The notes under the pieces: generated by a model | Database searches by the model: none | The model's input: only the letters and a program-made list of their open reading frames with translations | Told to the model about the DNA's origin: nothing | Assembly (NCBI GenBank): GCA_023078555.1 | Contig: CM041197.1 | Coordinates: forward strand, 2,142,501-2,206,500 | Direction: 5' to 3' | From: Ulva prolifera | Taxonomy: Eukaryota > Chlorophyta > Ulvophyceae > Ulvales > Ulvaceae | DNA: 64,000 nucleotides | Made by a program: the position numbers and the translations under genes | Shown: positions 1-13,014 of the stretch, one piece after another | Layout of the letters: each line of letters begins with the position of its first letter | Numbering within the stretch: the first letter of the stretch is position 1

Positions 1-165
1 TGTTGAGGACCTGCAAGACAATCTAGGCGGAGCTACGTGCTTCTCGTCGATTGACCTGGCCAGTGGGTATCATCTGATCGGCCTTCACCCCAAAGACTGG
101 GACAAACCGGCTTTCAACACGCATATCGGGAAATTTGAATGGTGAGTGCTGCCATTCGGGGGGAA
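1..165 (+). mobile_element. Ty3/gypsy reverse transcriptase fragment (fossil)
   Basis: The first bases encode a stretch typical of the Ty3/gypsy reverse transcriptase palm: a 'FSSIDLASGYH' block, then a 'KPAFNTHIGKFEW' block, with the family's 'LPFG' close behind. The family match is from memory of conserved RT blocks. Only this short piece lies in the window and no recognisable RT follows it, so it is the remnant of a broken element entering from the left edge. No LTR is visible here. Confidence 0.75.
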
Positions 166-296
166 CTGCAGTACTTGATGCGGGCGACGTTGCAGCCCCG
201 GGACGGGGTCACCTGCGTGTCATGTGTGCACGAGCCCGACCTTGTGTATCTGGGGGTTGCCGACCTGTATAGGAGTACGGAGCCAGTCACACCCGG

Positions 297-360
297 AGCC
301 CGCGCGCCGGACCCCGTGTTGGGGCAACAGCCCGCGCGCCGGACCCCGTGTTGGGGCAAC
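297..360. repeat. 32-bp perfect tandem duplication
   Basis: Positions 297-328 and 329-360 are identical 32-bp units in a GC-rich stretch just downstream of the reverse transcriptase remnant. The perfect identity suggests a recent duplication. No coding role is seen. Confidence 0.9.
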
Positions 361-859
361 CCCCCGAGTTTTTTTTGTGTGGCGGGTGCACACCGTGGGT
401 CCAGGGCGTATGAAGGCAGATACGTAATAGACGTGGATGCTGTGCCCTGCCAACTAGTCCCCGTCAGAAGTAGTGTACAATGTGTGCAGTATTGGGCGAC
501 TGCCAATAAGGCATCAAGCCGCACCGTGTGAAGGACCCTTGCTGTCATGTAAGCTATCCCTTCTGTCCCTGGGGGACGGATCATTTGGGACCAAGATGGA
601 CCGAGTCGGGTCGTGTTCAGCGTCAACATATGTACACCGGTGGTCACCTGCCTCATCCAGTCCCTGTACTCAGCGCGCGTGTAGCCACATGTGGCCTTCT
701 TCGACCACCGGCGTCGCAATCGCTAGCGCATGTCGTCTCCATTGCACAGAATACTACCTGATGATTGTGCAATCGTCTTTGCCAGTCTATGTTGAAATTG
801 ACGAAGGAGCGAGGTTTTAATTCGCGGTGAATATCAGAGTACTGTTGTCGTGTGCAAGT

Positions 860-1594
860 ATGATATCGGATGGGGCCTTACGGGCATTGCTAGCTAACTT
901 GAACAGTCATGAGTCGTATGAGAAGTCTTTCTATCGATTCGTGGAGGCCGCAGAGAGAGGGAAGTGGACGCCTGGGCAACCCATCCCTGAGATATCGCTA
1001 TGCGGCCGGGACCCGGGATTCCCCGTCGATCTCATGGGTCTTGGCTACGTTCTTACAGCAGTAGACATTACCATGGTGGGATGTGTGGTAGCTGCCGGAG
1101 GGGATGGGCTGGAGACGTACCTTGATTCGATACAGGCGATGAAAGAAGCGGCAGACGCAGTGACCCCGACGGACAACGACTCCTACGTAGAATGGAAGAT
1201 GGTGTCCTTGTGGCATGACCTTCGAGCACTCGCGTTCAAGCGCGCAGTCCGTACCGAGGCCCCGTGCGAGCCCCCTGAGATTGTGTTGTATAGATCGTGC
1301 CTGGACACGGTGGGAGTGGCGGAGGATGTCGGCGGCGCCCGCGAGCGTGTGCTGCTCACAGGCGGGACAGAGAGGATAAAGGAATGGGTAGAGCGGGAGT
1401 CCACAGCTCCGCGGAATCCGGTACCGAAGTGGCCAGCGGCTGCGGTAACAGAGTCCCCTACAGGCACCGCTACAGGCACCGCTGATGGCATTGCAAATCG
1501 ATCTGGGGGACGCCGCTCGCTCGAGTCCGGTGGAAGTTCCGAGACACGCCATATCCCCGGGACCCGAGAAGGACCGTGCTTCGGTGCAGGCTGA
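860..1594 (+). CDS. Unrecognised ORF upstream of the Ulp1-like gene, possibly its 5' exon
   Basis: This frame is open for 244 codons from an ATG at 860, and is open a little further upstream without an ATG. The first 190 or so residues look like a folded mixed alpha/beta region with balanced composition. The last 50 are Ser/Gly/Thr rich. I recognise no family. The Ulp1-like frame that resumes at 1988 is in the same register, so an intron between roughly 1.5 and 2.0 kb could join the two into one protein with a Pro-rich linker. Alternatively it is a separate gene of the same mobile element, since Ulp1-like proteases are often carried by DNA transposons. The start and end of the real exon are not settled. 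Confidence 0.4.
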   Translation: MISDGALRALLANLNSHESYEKSFYRFVEAAERGKWTPGQPIPEISLCGRDPGFPVDLMGLGYVLTAVDITMVGCVVAAGGDGLETYLDSIQAMKEAADAVTPTDNDSYVEWKMVSLWHDLRALAFKRAVRTEAPCEPPEIVLYRSCLDTVGVAEDVGGARERVLLTGGTERIKEWVERESTAPRNPVPKWPAAAVTESPTGTATGTADGIANRSGGRRSLESGGSSETRHIPGTREGPCFGAG

Positions 1595-1987
1595 TTCCAG
1601 CGTCGGCAGTGCATCGGAGGGCGGGGCCAAGGGAGGGCGTGGGCAGCGGCTCTGGCGGCACGGGGGGAGGCCGGTTCGAGGGGGGCATGCCCTTAGCCGT
1701 GGACAGAGCCTACAACAGCCAGCACAGCTGCGAAGGGGGGGCCATCGTGGCAGGCGAGGGGGTGCTGCCGCAGTAGAGCGGGCCTTGGGAAGTCAGCCAG
1801 CCGAAGGGGGGGAGCACGCAAACCCCCGGGCCGATGGGGGGCCCAGACAGCAGAGCCGCCTGAGCAACTACAGCCCGGCACCCTAGAGGCCCCTGCCTCC
1901 CCACCCTCCAGGACCACCGGATGTCTGCCCCCACCGATAGAGGGCCTCGCTCCATCACAAGCCGCCCCGCCCGCGCCCAAGGAGTCT

Positions 1988-3101
1988 GTGCTGCCAGGTG
2001 CATCCAACACAGAGCCTCTCCCAGCAGCAGGAGAGGACGACAGTCACAGCGACGCCCCCCACCACCCTGGTGGAAGGGTGGTAGCGGGCGCGGGCCCGTC
2101 TGCCGGGCCTGGCCCCATTCCCCCCAATGCGGCTGGGTACAGCGCGGCCACCCCCATCCCCGGCGGCGCAAACCCCAGGGCGCAGCCACCCGCCGACCTG
2201 TCCGGGGCTACCCCCGGACTGGTGGGGCCGAGGTTGCCTGCCCCCCACCCGGGAGCGGCCGGCCGAGATGCTGCTACCATGGCTGAAGGTGGCGGGGTGT
2301 TGTCCGTCGCACATCTGGCTCCGCCTTCGCCTGATCCTCCGGCGTGGGTTTCAAACCTGCCAGCCAAGCCTCGGGCGAAACTGAAGCAGCTGTGGTCGCC
2401 CAGTGCTCCAGGAGCTGGCGCCGTACAGTTGCATGAGGGGGAACCTGCGACGGAGATTTCCTCCGGCGAAGACGACGAGCCATCTCCACCGACGGGGGGA
2501 GTGTCGGTGCAGCTGGGTCACTCCGGGGAAGCTAGGGTATTTGTGGTAGTGAGCTTGGAAACCCTCGGGAGAGGCTGGCTCGAGGAGTGGCTGGAGTCGC
2601 CCCACGTAGATTATGCGTGCGCTAGATGTGTACAGCTGGCAGGTGGGGGTGTCATCGCCGTGCCCAGCCAGAACATGGCTAGGGTGTGCATTGGGGATTC
2701 AGGAGCAGAATGGACTGATAGCCGCACCGTCGCCTTGGGGAGCTGGCTGCACGGAGCTCATGCATTCGAACACGAATGTATCCTCGTCCCAGTCCCGCGG
2801 AACGGCCACTGGGCGCTGGCTGTCGTATGGCATCCATGTACGCTCCCTCGGCTGACCATGCCTGTGCAGAGTGTTAGGTGGGCATATCGTCCTCTCACCC
2901 GGCGGGGAGGCCCCCGACTGTCAACGCGCATTGTGTCGGCTTGATGCAGGGCTCATGCTACAAGACAAGACCCCGAGTATGTTATTTTTTGACAGCTTTA
3001 CGGAAGCCGGGCCGGGCACAGCTGAGCGGGTGCAGGATGTCCTAAGCGAGGCCCTGTGCAGGGCTCTCGACAAGGCGGAGGGCAGGGCCCCCGCTCATGC
3101 C

Positions 3102-3158
<57 letters not shown>

Positions 3159-4172
3159 AGCCCCAGTCACTGCCGGCAGGACAGAGCCGGCGACACAACC
3201 TGAGATTGGTCACCCGACCGACAAAAGCTACGGCGAGGATAATGCTGAAGTTGACGAAGGTTCGAATCTCACTGTTATACACGCTGCTTAGAACGAGGCC
3301 TAGCAGTCCCTGAAATCTGCGTACAGCGAGTCGGATGAAGCATCAAATGACCTTGTAGCCCCGTTAACAATCCGCATCCCGGCCCCACCCCTGACAGCAC
3401 CCCACTGGGCCGTACCATCGTTCTGGACCGTACGTTGCATCGGTTACCCGATGTCACCTCAGTCCCCCACCAGACCCCACTGTGGAGTACAGGTCGCCGG
3501 AGTCCCGCAGCAACCGAACGGCCACGACTGCGGGGTCTACACAGCTTTAATGGCCGATGCAGTATGCCAGGCTATGAGCGAGATGCGACAGGAGGGGGGG
3601 AACATGGTGCGCAGTGATCAGCACGGCGTGGAAGTGACTCGAAGGGTCATTGTTCGCACAAAGCGCATCTGCGTGCAACACGCGGTTTTGTACCGTATCC
3701 TCGTAACCCGGGCACTCATACAAGAGTGGCACCGGGGTGGGAGAGGTGGCGATGTGCTGGGCCACCTATCCGCGGAGGATGCCACCAACATTCTAGCCGA
3801 CGCGAGATGGGACCGCCACCTCCAGTCTCCGCCCTTTTCAGACAAGTCCGAAGAAGAGTTGAGGTATGCACCTCCACACCCAACTGTGATGAGCAGGGCT
3901 ATCTGTTTCCCTCGATGCATCTCGGCGCAATAGGGTTCCACAGGGGTAGCAGTCCCCTTACGTATTCAGAACCTCGGGAGAGCACCCCCCCCCCCCCCCC
4001 CCCCCCCCGCCGCAATATCATGAACGTCTCACACTAGGAACTACTTGACTGCAGGCTGTGGTATCTCCAAGCGAGTTTTGACGCCTTCATGGAGGAAGCA
4101 AAGCCGCACGTCAAAACAATCTGCAGGCAATACAACCAGTTAATGGCCAAGAACCTGCAACTGCGTCGCTGA
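1988..4172 (+). CDS. Ulp1-like (peptidase C48) cysteine protease, several exons
   Basis: Ulp1/SENP proteases cut SUMO or related conjugates using a His-Asp-Gln-Cys site. All four elements are visible: His in 'GHWALAVVWHP' (codon 2807-2809), Asp in 'MLFFDSF' (2991-2993), and Gln and Cys in 'PQQPNGHDCGVY' (Cys codon 3529-3531). Likely exons are about 1988-2837, 2950 to about 3270, 3493-3863 and 4055-4172. The introns at 2838-2949 and 3864-4054 join in phase, and the last exon ends 'LMAKNLQLRR'. The N-terminal part (to about 2500) is a Pro/Gly/Ala-rich disordered region. An ATG lies at 2279, but the frame is open further upstream, so the start is unknown. A run of 53 C bases lies in or beside the second exon, so its frame there is uncertain. 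Such genes occur as host SUMO proteases and as transposon passengers. The second is plausible here because of the repeat-rich setting. Confidence 0.65.
3104..3156. repeat. Poly-C run of 53
   Basis: This is an uninterrupted run of 53 C. If translated in the protease gene it would be a polyproline stretch. Length error in sequencing or replication slippage would change the reading frame downstream, so coding across it is doubtful. Confidence 0.95.
3985..4008. repeat. Poly-C run of 24
   Basis: This run of 24 C lies inside the proposed last intron (3864-4054) of the Ulp1-like gene. Confidence 0.95.
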
Positions 4173-4284
4173 ATCATGTAGACGTGGACATCATCGCCGG
4201 TAGGATCACAGTCATAGCCAAGCAGCAGGTGGTGTGCTCGCCAGTCAGGTGGCAGGGATCCTGTATGTGCCACTGCTACTGTAG

Positions 4285-4436
4285 GTCGTATGAACGCGGA
4301 GACCATGGGGCGGTGGCCACAGGGTCCCTTTGGCGAAGGGGCTACTGTAGAGGAAGACATGTCAAATCTCGACCTAGGGTGGTTGACTGCCTACCGTTAC
4401 AACGGATACACCGGAAGTTGTACACTGAGTGTTTAA
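4285..4436 (+). CDS. Possible alternative terminal exon of the Ulp1-like gene
   Basis: A short open stretch follows a good acceptor at 4284 and ends with a stop at 4434-4436. It encodes 'RMNAETMGRWPQGPFGEGA' and finishes with 'TGSCTLSV'. It joins in phase across an 85-nt GT-AG intron (4200-4284) to an upstream open stretch ending at 4199. That upstream stretch is in a different frame from the exon I assigned to the protease, so the link is not proven. It may be an alternative 3' end, part of a neighbouring gene, or chance. Confidence 0.3.
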
Positions 4437-7400
4437 CCTGTATATTTGCGATAGGATTACTTGTACCATGTCACATTTTGGACAGTTTGTACACTCGACA
4501 ATACAGAAACGATACGCATCAGCTATAATATGCAGGTCGAAGGGTAGCGGGTTCGCAGTCTATTGAATACATCTGTAGATGCCTAAGAAAAGCTCCACAT
4601 TTGATACCCAGGCTCACGCAGCCGATCTGTCACATATGTACTGAGGTACAGCATGCCAACAGGTGGCCTTCGTTAATACCCCAAGGACCATCATCAGACA
4701 CTGGGAAACCAGCATCGACATCACAGAATGACTGCATCCATACGCCCAACAAATCAAGGCTCAACCGCACGTCAGGGTAACGAGATTGCAATCACACACA
4801 GCCCCAAGCCCCCCACCAGCTGTCGAGAAGTGACGGAGAGTCAACGGCCTATCCGAATCTGTCGGACGACACCCGGATCCGTCTCGCAATGTCACCATTG
4901 TCCTAGTGATGGCCCGTGCACAGTGTGCACAACACTACTCCCAATCGTGTGTACACTACCACTCGGTCATATGAGCCCAGTGTCATGAGCCTTGTTGGTA
5001 GAATATAACAGTTCCATGACGTGTTGGCAGGGCACAACCGAGTCAAGTTGCCCATGGCCAATATGGTGGTGCTCTTAGTGACAACCCGACCTGAGAGTCA
5101 GTATGCTTCCATCATTGATGGTTTCAATGATGCATTGAGATGTATGCGTTACGTGTAGGTCTGTGCCAATCTTCGCACAGTGCGCCATAGGTTGCCACAC
5201 ATATAATAATAAACATAGCATTGCCCATTCTCCATTGCAAATTAGAGCGACAGATCATTCAAACTCATGGTGGTCGTTGATTCAAAGCCTGCGGTCTGTT
5301 GTACGGCACATTACAATCGCTTGATAGACTACACAACACTAGCGTGGTTCGTGTGACATCCTTCCACAATTGGTGTCTCCGCTGGCCAATGGTGCAGCGA
5401 TTGTGTGCACTTCGCACTTACGCCGCTAGTGGCTGCCCACGACTGAAAGGGTTGGGATGATGGCGTCGTAAGACTGGAAACGCGAGATGAAGGAGCAATT
5501 GTCGCTCCAACCCAGTGTAGTGGCGTTGCATCACGCGTGCGGCAAAGCAACACACAAACCTTAAAGATGCGCAAAAGATCAGTCACATAACGTCGAAACG
5601 GTGCAATGGTGCTTCACTGACTGAATTCTGGAGCATCTGTGGGCTGGTGGTGATGCATCGTCATCTGGTCATCGCTAGTAATGTTGCGCCTTGTTGCGAG
5701 CGCTACATCCAATTTTCCGCTGCGAATTCTCAATGATACACGACATTCCCAGAAATCTATTTTAATGTACACTGCCAACACATCCGGATCTTTAATTTGT
5801 TCCAGCTCACAGATGGCTGCATATGCAGCGCCCGTGCCGTGTGCTATGTTCACAGAGCCGAGCCAACTATCGCATACACGTGTGGCCACAGATTTCCAAC
5901 GAAACAGGACAATTTCAAGGATAGTGGCTTGCTGTGTGGAAAGGGCACGATTGTGTTTCGTGCCGTGCGCACAGGAGCTACGTCATGCTCGAACACCATG
6001 GCTACGCAGCTTAAGCGCGATTGAACTGCGAACGATGAAAATGCGGTCATAGAGACAGATATATACTCTACACTGTCCGTGTTCAATATCCCTTGAGTGA
6101 GACTTGATTGTTCCAGAGACGATTGGTTGTGGTCCAGGCTTTGTCTGTTCTTCTTCACGCAGTCACCTGCTGAGTGCATGTCGGCCAGGCTTGAACTGGC
6201 ATAACTTTTCAGCAGAAGCGGCTATGAACGGTGTTTTCATTTGTAAGGTAGTTTGCCGTGAAACCTCGTATGTCTCGGTTGACCGTGTCTTCGTATCCCC
6301 ATTTGACAGGCTGCCACTGGCACGTCTGTTCGAGCCTGAAGTAGTGGAAATCTACTAGTATATTTTGATTGTATCTGCTATGGTGCTGCACTTGAGTCAT
6401 GCCGATGCGGTGACATGGTGTGCAATTTGAATGTATGCTCTGCATCCCCACCAATCGCGACCGTATTGCAAGGTGTCCTTTCACTACAACAAAGCTACTG
6501 CAACGTGTTGTGTGTCTGTGTGTGTGTGTGTGTCTTTGTGTCTTTGTGTCTGTGTGTATGTGTGTCGATGTGTCTGGTTCTTCTCATCAGTATTGATTAT
6601 GTTGCAAATTGCCGTGTGCCATGGGTTTGTGTCACTCCATACAACAACAGTCACGCTTTGTAGATGTGCATGCAGCGCAGACGGCATGCCTTGAGCTGGT
6701 GATGCTAGCACCGCAGTGCAAACGTCGTTGCAATCTGCTCTGGTGGAGACAACTCTCACCTTGAGTACGCGCAGCCAAATATCGCCTTTGTCATTGTGTG
6801 CATCCAGCAAGCATCATTCTATGCACCAAGCTCTCAACAGCAGTTGCTATCTAGCTAGCTGCATGGTATCTTTCCGATGTTGTAGATAATATCAGAATTG
6901 TGTACTTATATAACTCAACATCGAGGAGTGACCAGGCAGCCGTACAACATAGTGGCTGGAAAATTCATGAAATGATGCGAGCACGGCCTTTGTGGCATTC
7001 TACACAGCATAGCGGCCAGATCAATGCCGTGAACACGGCCCACACTTAGAGATACGATTGATCGGAGTTGTGCTTTATCGTTGGCACTGTAGCATGTACC
7101 GAGGCAAACGTCGCGCACCCGGGCGCCATCACACGAGTGTTCGCAATTGTTGGACAGTTACACAACACCGCTGCGGCTTTCGCATGCGAGCGTGTCGACA
7201 GAGGTATTGCGCCATAACTACAAACAACCTTACATGGTAGCATCCAGCATATCCGTTTGTTGAAAGAAATATATAGAGATCTCGAGCAGGGAGTGGCATT
7301 TGGTATGGTGTTAATCGGCCAATTCATGCGGTAGGGTCGTATTGCATGGAGATGCAGACATCAAAAAAAAATTGCATGATCAACAACGATGCACCCTTGT

Positions 7401-9645
7401 CGTGCACGAGCGCCGTCGTGAAGACCATGCATGCGCCGCACTCATGGCAGGGAGTGCATTGTGTTGGCACTCCATAGTGCCACAATTATGCGGCATAATG
7501 TGGCATGGTATGTGAGAGTGGTACGCTAGATCATGATCGCTGTGACAGTCCGGTGGCGCATATGGGCATGTCGCGGTATGCATGCACCGCTGCGAGGTAC
7601 GAGCGGTTCACATGTATACATATGTTACGTGGTATATGGTCCAGTGTTGGAAGTCCATAGATCCGAGGCAGGTTTCACCTCGGGTAGCCTTGGTGTATGT
7701 TTGGCGGATACATGTGTGTTGTGAAAGTGCCTCGTAGCGCACAAGGCAGGTGCACATGCGAATGCACGCACGGGGTGACACGTGGCAGTCATCAGCCCGC
7801 GATTGAGAAGACACATTTCAGCTCTCTGTATAGGTCGAACAAGGTCATGGTTCAAGTATGTGACTCAGATACTGACCATGCAGGTGTGATCCCAGATCTC
7901 AGGCGTCATGTGCTAAGTACTCCGCACACATACTTAACATTTCGCCCAACTAAACTTACGGTGTGACGCTTCCACTCGCGCTTGCATTCGAACAATGTGT
8001 CACAATGCATGAGTCTGCGGGCAGCAATGTGGTGACAGCTGCACCCATGCAAGATCGATCCGCGGATCTAGTGCAGGGGCAAGCCGCCCACGGGGTTGTC
8101 CCGGTGTAGCGAGGGAGATCCTGCGAGGGTCTCCCGCCGTAACCTTGAGTGTTCAGTGTGCATATAAGGATGTGCACACTGTGATCTGTAACCATTCTTC
8201 TTACTGTTTCACGGTATTAGCATCTCCCCGTTTAGTGTTCCTCGGTGCTACCTCTGTGCGCAGCAGGTATGGAACAGTGGATGGCGTGACCTGACATGTA
8301 CTAAGACTGCGCGTCTGACCTGACAAACTGTAGCAGTTTCTGACAACATGTGCATATTGTAGGTCATTACCTGAGATCCATTTTCATGTGTGGCCTTTGA
8401 AGCCTGGGCATGCGGGAGACATGAGCGGATATAATTGGGCATTACAACAACTTGTATAATGGGTTGCTGATAGCATCTTCCAGATTTCATATTAACATTT
8501 AATTACAAAATACAATTACATTCAACTGTCTGCCATCGGGAGGACTCTCGTAGCCACTGCCCATGTGTGGCTACACGGATGCAGCCTGCACCGGAGTCCT
8601 CGGTTCCATGCAGTAGTACCGCTTTGACCTGCCCAGGGGTACCGCCCGGTACATGAGCTATAGCTATGCCTCAGTGTAGCTGTCTCGTTGTTGTTGTTGT
8701 TTCCCCGAATCCCGCGTGTAACTTGAGAAGCTCGAATACCCGTCCCCGTGCCTGTCCACCCGCGTCTGTTTGTCTGTTCATGTTCTTAGCCCTGCTGTCC
8801 ATACATTGTCAATTATTTGAAAACAAAATTTTCGAAATTAACATCGCTTGCATAAAATGAGCTTTCTCGGTGGCAAATTAACTCTTTATTAAGCAGTTCA
8901 TTACTTCTTGTAACTTCGTATTAGGCCTGTCAGATACGTAGCATTCGCGAGTTCAATCGACACAGAGTCTTCTGTTGTGAGGCACCTAGAGCCAGCATCA
9001 ACTTTGGTCGTGGGATTCCACGACCAGAGTCTTCCGCAGCATGGAGGATCATTAAGTCTGTGCACGCAAGAGCCATGCACCGTGCATAGCAGCGGCCACA
9101 TCTCACTGTGTCTATCCACGTGCTCTAGTGCAGGAGGTAATTGCAACCGCTTGAAAACATACAACCCGCTCAAATGAATAGACTCTACGTCGTCCATACA
9201 CTATGCATATCCACATGACTACCGCCTTGCAAATCCGCTCAGGACCTTCAAAGTACCCTCGCTGACGGCCGCCGTGGCATTGTTTGTGGCAACACTAATA
9301 CTGCCTCACCGCAGTCACCTAGCACATGGTTGCAAGCATCGTTGCTATGTGAACGCCTGATGGCAAATACGATTAGTTTAGGTTAGTATGCGTTGAGAAC
9401 GCATATGCCACGCCAAATGGCGGCGAGGGCACTATGCCCTTTGAGTCGCCCCTTCCCGCTACCTTCCCGCTATGGCGGGCAATCGGCCATGCATACGATG
9501 CTTGGCCACTTGCTCCATGCGCTCCTCATCACGGCGTTGCGCCAGCCGAATGCGTGCCTACATTCCACAGGCAAGCACATGAATCCAACCAAAACCGTAC
9601 TGGAAAGCACCCGAGCCCGTGATCTCTGATTAAATCTTTGCATAG
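4437..9645. other. Gene-free, less GC-rich stretch
   Basis: No ORF here shows a recognisable domain. The longest frames are about 90-120 codons, on both strands, with no consistent exon chain. The base composition is visibly lower in G+C than the gene regions. It holds a TG-rich microsatellite near 6505-6575 and nothing else I can name. A decayed gene on the minus strand around 5.6-6.2 kb cannot be excluded. Confidence 0.6.
6505..6575. repeat. TG-rich microsatellite
   Basis: A stretch of alternating TG with TC and TTTG interruptions runs for about 70 bp inside the gene-free region. Confidence 0.85.
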
Positions 9646-12600
9646 CTACAACGGGCATGCATCAATGAATTTGCGGAGCAAGTATATGCAAGCATGTGCA
9701 CACACAGCGGCGTACAACACCCAACACATGTGCCGGTCATAACACATGCGCCGCACGCACTGCCGCCATGCAAGGCGCACCAACTCCTTGTCGAGCCGAA
9801 GCCGTTGCGCTTGCATGAAGCGCTTCTCAGACTCAAGGCGGTCGGCAAGGGTGGCGTATGCGACCTCCATGCGTTGGCCGACAGCACGACTGCGTGCTTG
9901 CAGGTCGACCACACGACGCACATGGTAATCATGTCGTCTTGCCGCGTACTCCGAAGCCTCATGCCAATCCGGCCGCCCCTCAAAAAGCACCGGCTTCTTG
10001 ACACCGTTGCCCGGCATCTTGGATGCCCTCCTCCTACAAGAGGGCATGTGTCTGCCAGCAAAGAACACCACAGCCGACCACGATACATTGTTCCACTTCA
10101 TCTGCCACCTACCCATAGTGCGAGGGTACTCGCGTGTATGAGCCACACGTCAGGCAGGGCAGAAAATTAGCTAGGGGATGAGCATGCCAATCCACACTTA
10201 CCAGAGAGCGATATCCAACAAGGAGCATGCATGCGTGTGCAAGATGTTGTACATGCTGGAGTAGGCCTCAAAATCCAAGTCAAGTCATCAGGTTGATGCC
10301 GGAATCCGCCCGACCACAGTATTGGAGTCCAGAGCTGGAATCCCCAAAGACCCTCCACACAGACCCGCTTACACAGGCCAATTTGAAGCATTGTAGGTCC
10401 AGATGGGCCAAAAGCTAGCACAGATAGCGCCGCGTAGGTGGAGTGACTGGAGCGATCACAGTGCTAAGACGCAGCGCACTTTAACCGTTCCTGCCATGTT
10501 TCCCCGACAGCCCCCAGGCCAAGCAGCAGCCTCCGCTCCGCCTCGCGGAGTGTCTCCAGTGCCAACGATAACGGCATCGCGGCCAGCTCGCTGTCTGTGG
10601 GGATCGCTATGACATCCGCAGGCTGCAGCCACGAGTCATCAGTTGCGCCCGCCACTGCTGCGCCGGTCGCCCGGCCTTGGCTGCCGGTGGTCGTGCCCCC
10701 CACTGCCGAGATCGTGCTGTCGTGTGACAGGTAGCGGGCCGGTTCAGATGAGCTGCCTACACGGCATAGGCATCGGCGTTCCCCACGGCACACCGTATGC
10801 ACCTAGCCAGAGGAGTCGCGCCACAGATGCACAGGCGGCCGGCAGCAACGCCGCATATGCGCGTACTGCCAGAACGCATCGCTTAGCCTATCAAAATGCA
10901 ATATCCGGTGGTATATGGGCGACACAGTGTGCGTGTAATTGACTGAGCTGGCGAGAGTAAAAGTGCGAGGGGTGCGATGCTCCTGTGTCTCCTGACCCGC
11001 TGTACTGCCCGAACATTCAACTGATAGCGATTACTGTGGTCCATGCTGTGGCAATAGAGCACAGGCATGCAGAACGACGTCGACGGACAACCAGTTGGAG
11101 CAAATCACTGCTGTAGGAGTCTACAGACAGCAGTCTGTGCCACACGCACCCACAGCGCTCATGCCCGGGCGACCAGCCAAGCTGCCGCCACTACTTCGTC
11201 CGCACTCGCCAGCAACGCTTGCGTGGTGGCTGCGCCGCTGAGAGATGCGGTCCCCCAGCCGCTCCATGCGTTCCTGCAGCACGTCGTTCCGCAGGCCGCG
11301 GCGGGCGATATCCTCTGGGGAGGGGCTGCCGCGGTGGTGTCGCCGGCGGCCAAAGGGGGGGTTTCGCGCCTCCTCTGGCCTCGCGGCGGCAGTGCCAGGT
11401 GCCGGCAGGTGCAGCACGCTGGCCAGGTCCACGGCCTCTGCAAAGAGAGGGTCAACTGCCCGGCTGGACACCTGTCAACTGGCGTAGATGATACCAGTAG
11501 GACTCAGTGAGGGATAGTGCATAGCAGCAGCGGGGAGCGTCATACACATTCGCACATGGTGCTGCTGCACTGACAGGCCCGTACATAAGCACAGGCCCAC
11601 AAGTGTCTACAAGCTGCAGGAGACACCATGCAGCTGAGTGGCGAGATTTACACAGGCAAAAATGTGTTTGTTTGTGCTGCAAGAAACACGGCGCGGCCAA
11701 GCGCAGTGGCATGCACAGTCAAGTAGGAATCAGTCAATATGGACAAGCAGGGGCGCTGAGGGGATGCTGCGCCGGCGCACCTTCCGCGACCGGGGCTAGG
11801 CGCTGCGCCTCCATGCTGGCGAGCGACTGAGTCAGCCTCCGCCCCGCCGCCGCCCAGCGCCTCCCACGCATGTTGGAAGCCTCCTTCGCCTCGGTCGCAA
11901 GGGCCGTGCCCATGGCAGTAGCCATGGAGAACTGGCTGCCGACATGAACTGCAGTGTTCAGCGTGCGCCAGCCGCCCCTCTTTGTGATCCTGGCTGCAGA
12001 CGGGGCGGCCTGAGGCACCGTGTGGAAGAGGGACTCGAAGAGATTCGGAGCATCGTGCTTTGATGACGACTCCAGGGTGTCGTCGTCTGCCAAACGCATG
12101 ATGTCAGAGGGCCGAGGCTCCCATGTGGTCCGATTGGCTACACTGCATGTGCCAGATGTGCAATCAGTGTGGATGAAGGAGGTGGAACTAGCAGTTAGTC
12201 CACCTCTCGACGCGGCCCTAGGCCGCACGGCAGTTAACAACAAAGCCTGCCCCTTCTGTCCCAGAACAGATGGACTTCACGCCAATGTTGTGTCTTCGGG
12301 AGGTTGGAGACATAATGGCCATAAATCATAGCAGTCCTTGGGCATGAGAGGCAGTGAATGCTGCGACAGTCAAACGGTGACATGCCCAGTCTGGCAGACT
12401 ATGAAGTACACATCGCCACAGCTCAACTGCCCGCCACACCCAAAGTACACAGTGATACTGACGTGAGAGTATACTCTGTATACAGATGATGCACAGTGAC
12501 TAAAATCAAGCTCAATGTGCCTGGGAAACACACGCGGTTCTCAGGTCCATGGCCTGATTATCAGGCGCTGGAGACAGCTTGGCAATTGAGTCTTCCAACG

Positions 12601-13014
12601 CCGAGCCAAGAAATGAGTTGTAGTCAACCCCAGTGGCAAATTTGACCTGACCCTCTTTGGCTCTGTCTCCTTTGGCTGACTTGTACCTATCCATGTCCGC
12701 CATCTGAGCAGAGTTGTACACACGGCTTTGCTGCAAGCAATTCTGGAGTGACTGATCCATCGTAGCGAGACATGCCCTGCCGACTTGAGGCCTCTGACGT
12801 TTGGGAGGGAGAGCTGTGAGACAGCAGGCGAACGCTCAACGGTGAGACATACCTCTCTCCTCGACGCAACCATCAAGGAGGGCACATCTGTCCCCAGTTT
12901 GTCGGCTATCTGCCGCATGTGCTTCTGTCCGGCACCAGGAGCCTCCGATCCTCGAAGCCCGGTGTCATTCGTCTGCCATGGCATCGCCACTTTGGCCGCG
13001 CCATTTCTTGACAT
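9646..13014 (-). CDS. Unrecognised six-exon gene, about 576 residues
   Basis: Six open stretches on the minus strand chain with matching phases: 13014-12853, 12793-12534, 12142-11781, 11437-11150, 10756-10486 and 10033-9646. Introns are 59, 391, 343, 393 and 452 nt with GT and AG ends. The total is 577 codons with stop. An in-frame ATG at 13035 is an alternative start. The N-terminal third carries a charged helical part near 'MADMDRYKSAKGDRAKEG'. The middle has 'WRTLNTAVHVGSQF' and Arg-rich helices, followed by Pro/Arg-rich linker. The last exon holds an amphipathic, coiled-coil-like helix ('DRLESEKRFMQAQRLRLDKE'), then a Cys-rich, more hydrophobic tail of about 40 residues. That tail reads less like protein, so the true end may lie at an earlier donor. 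I recognise no family and do not assign a function. The chain of in-phase exons is the main evidence that it is real. Confidence 0.6.
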
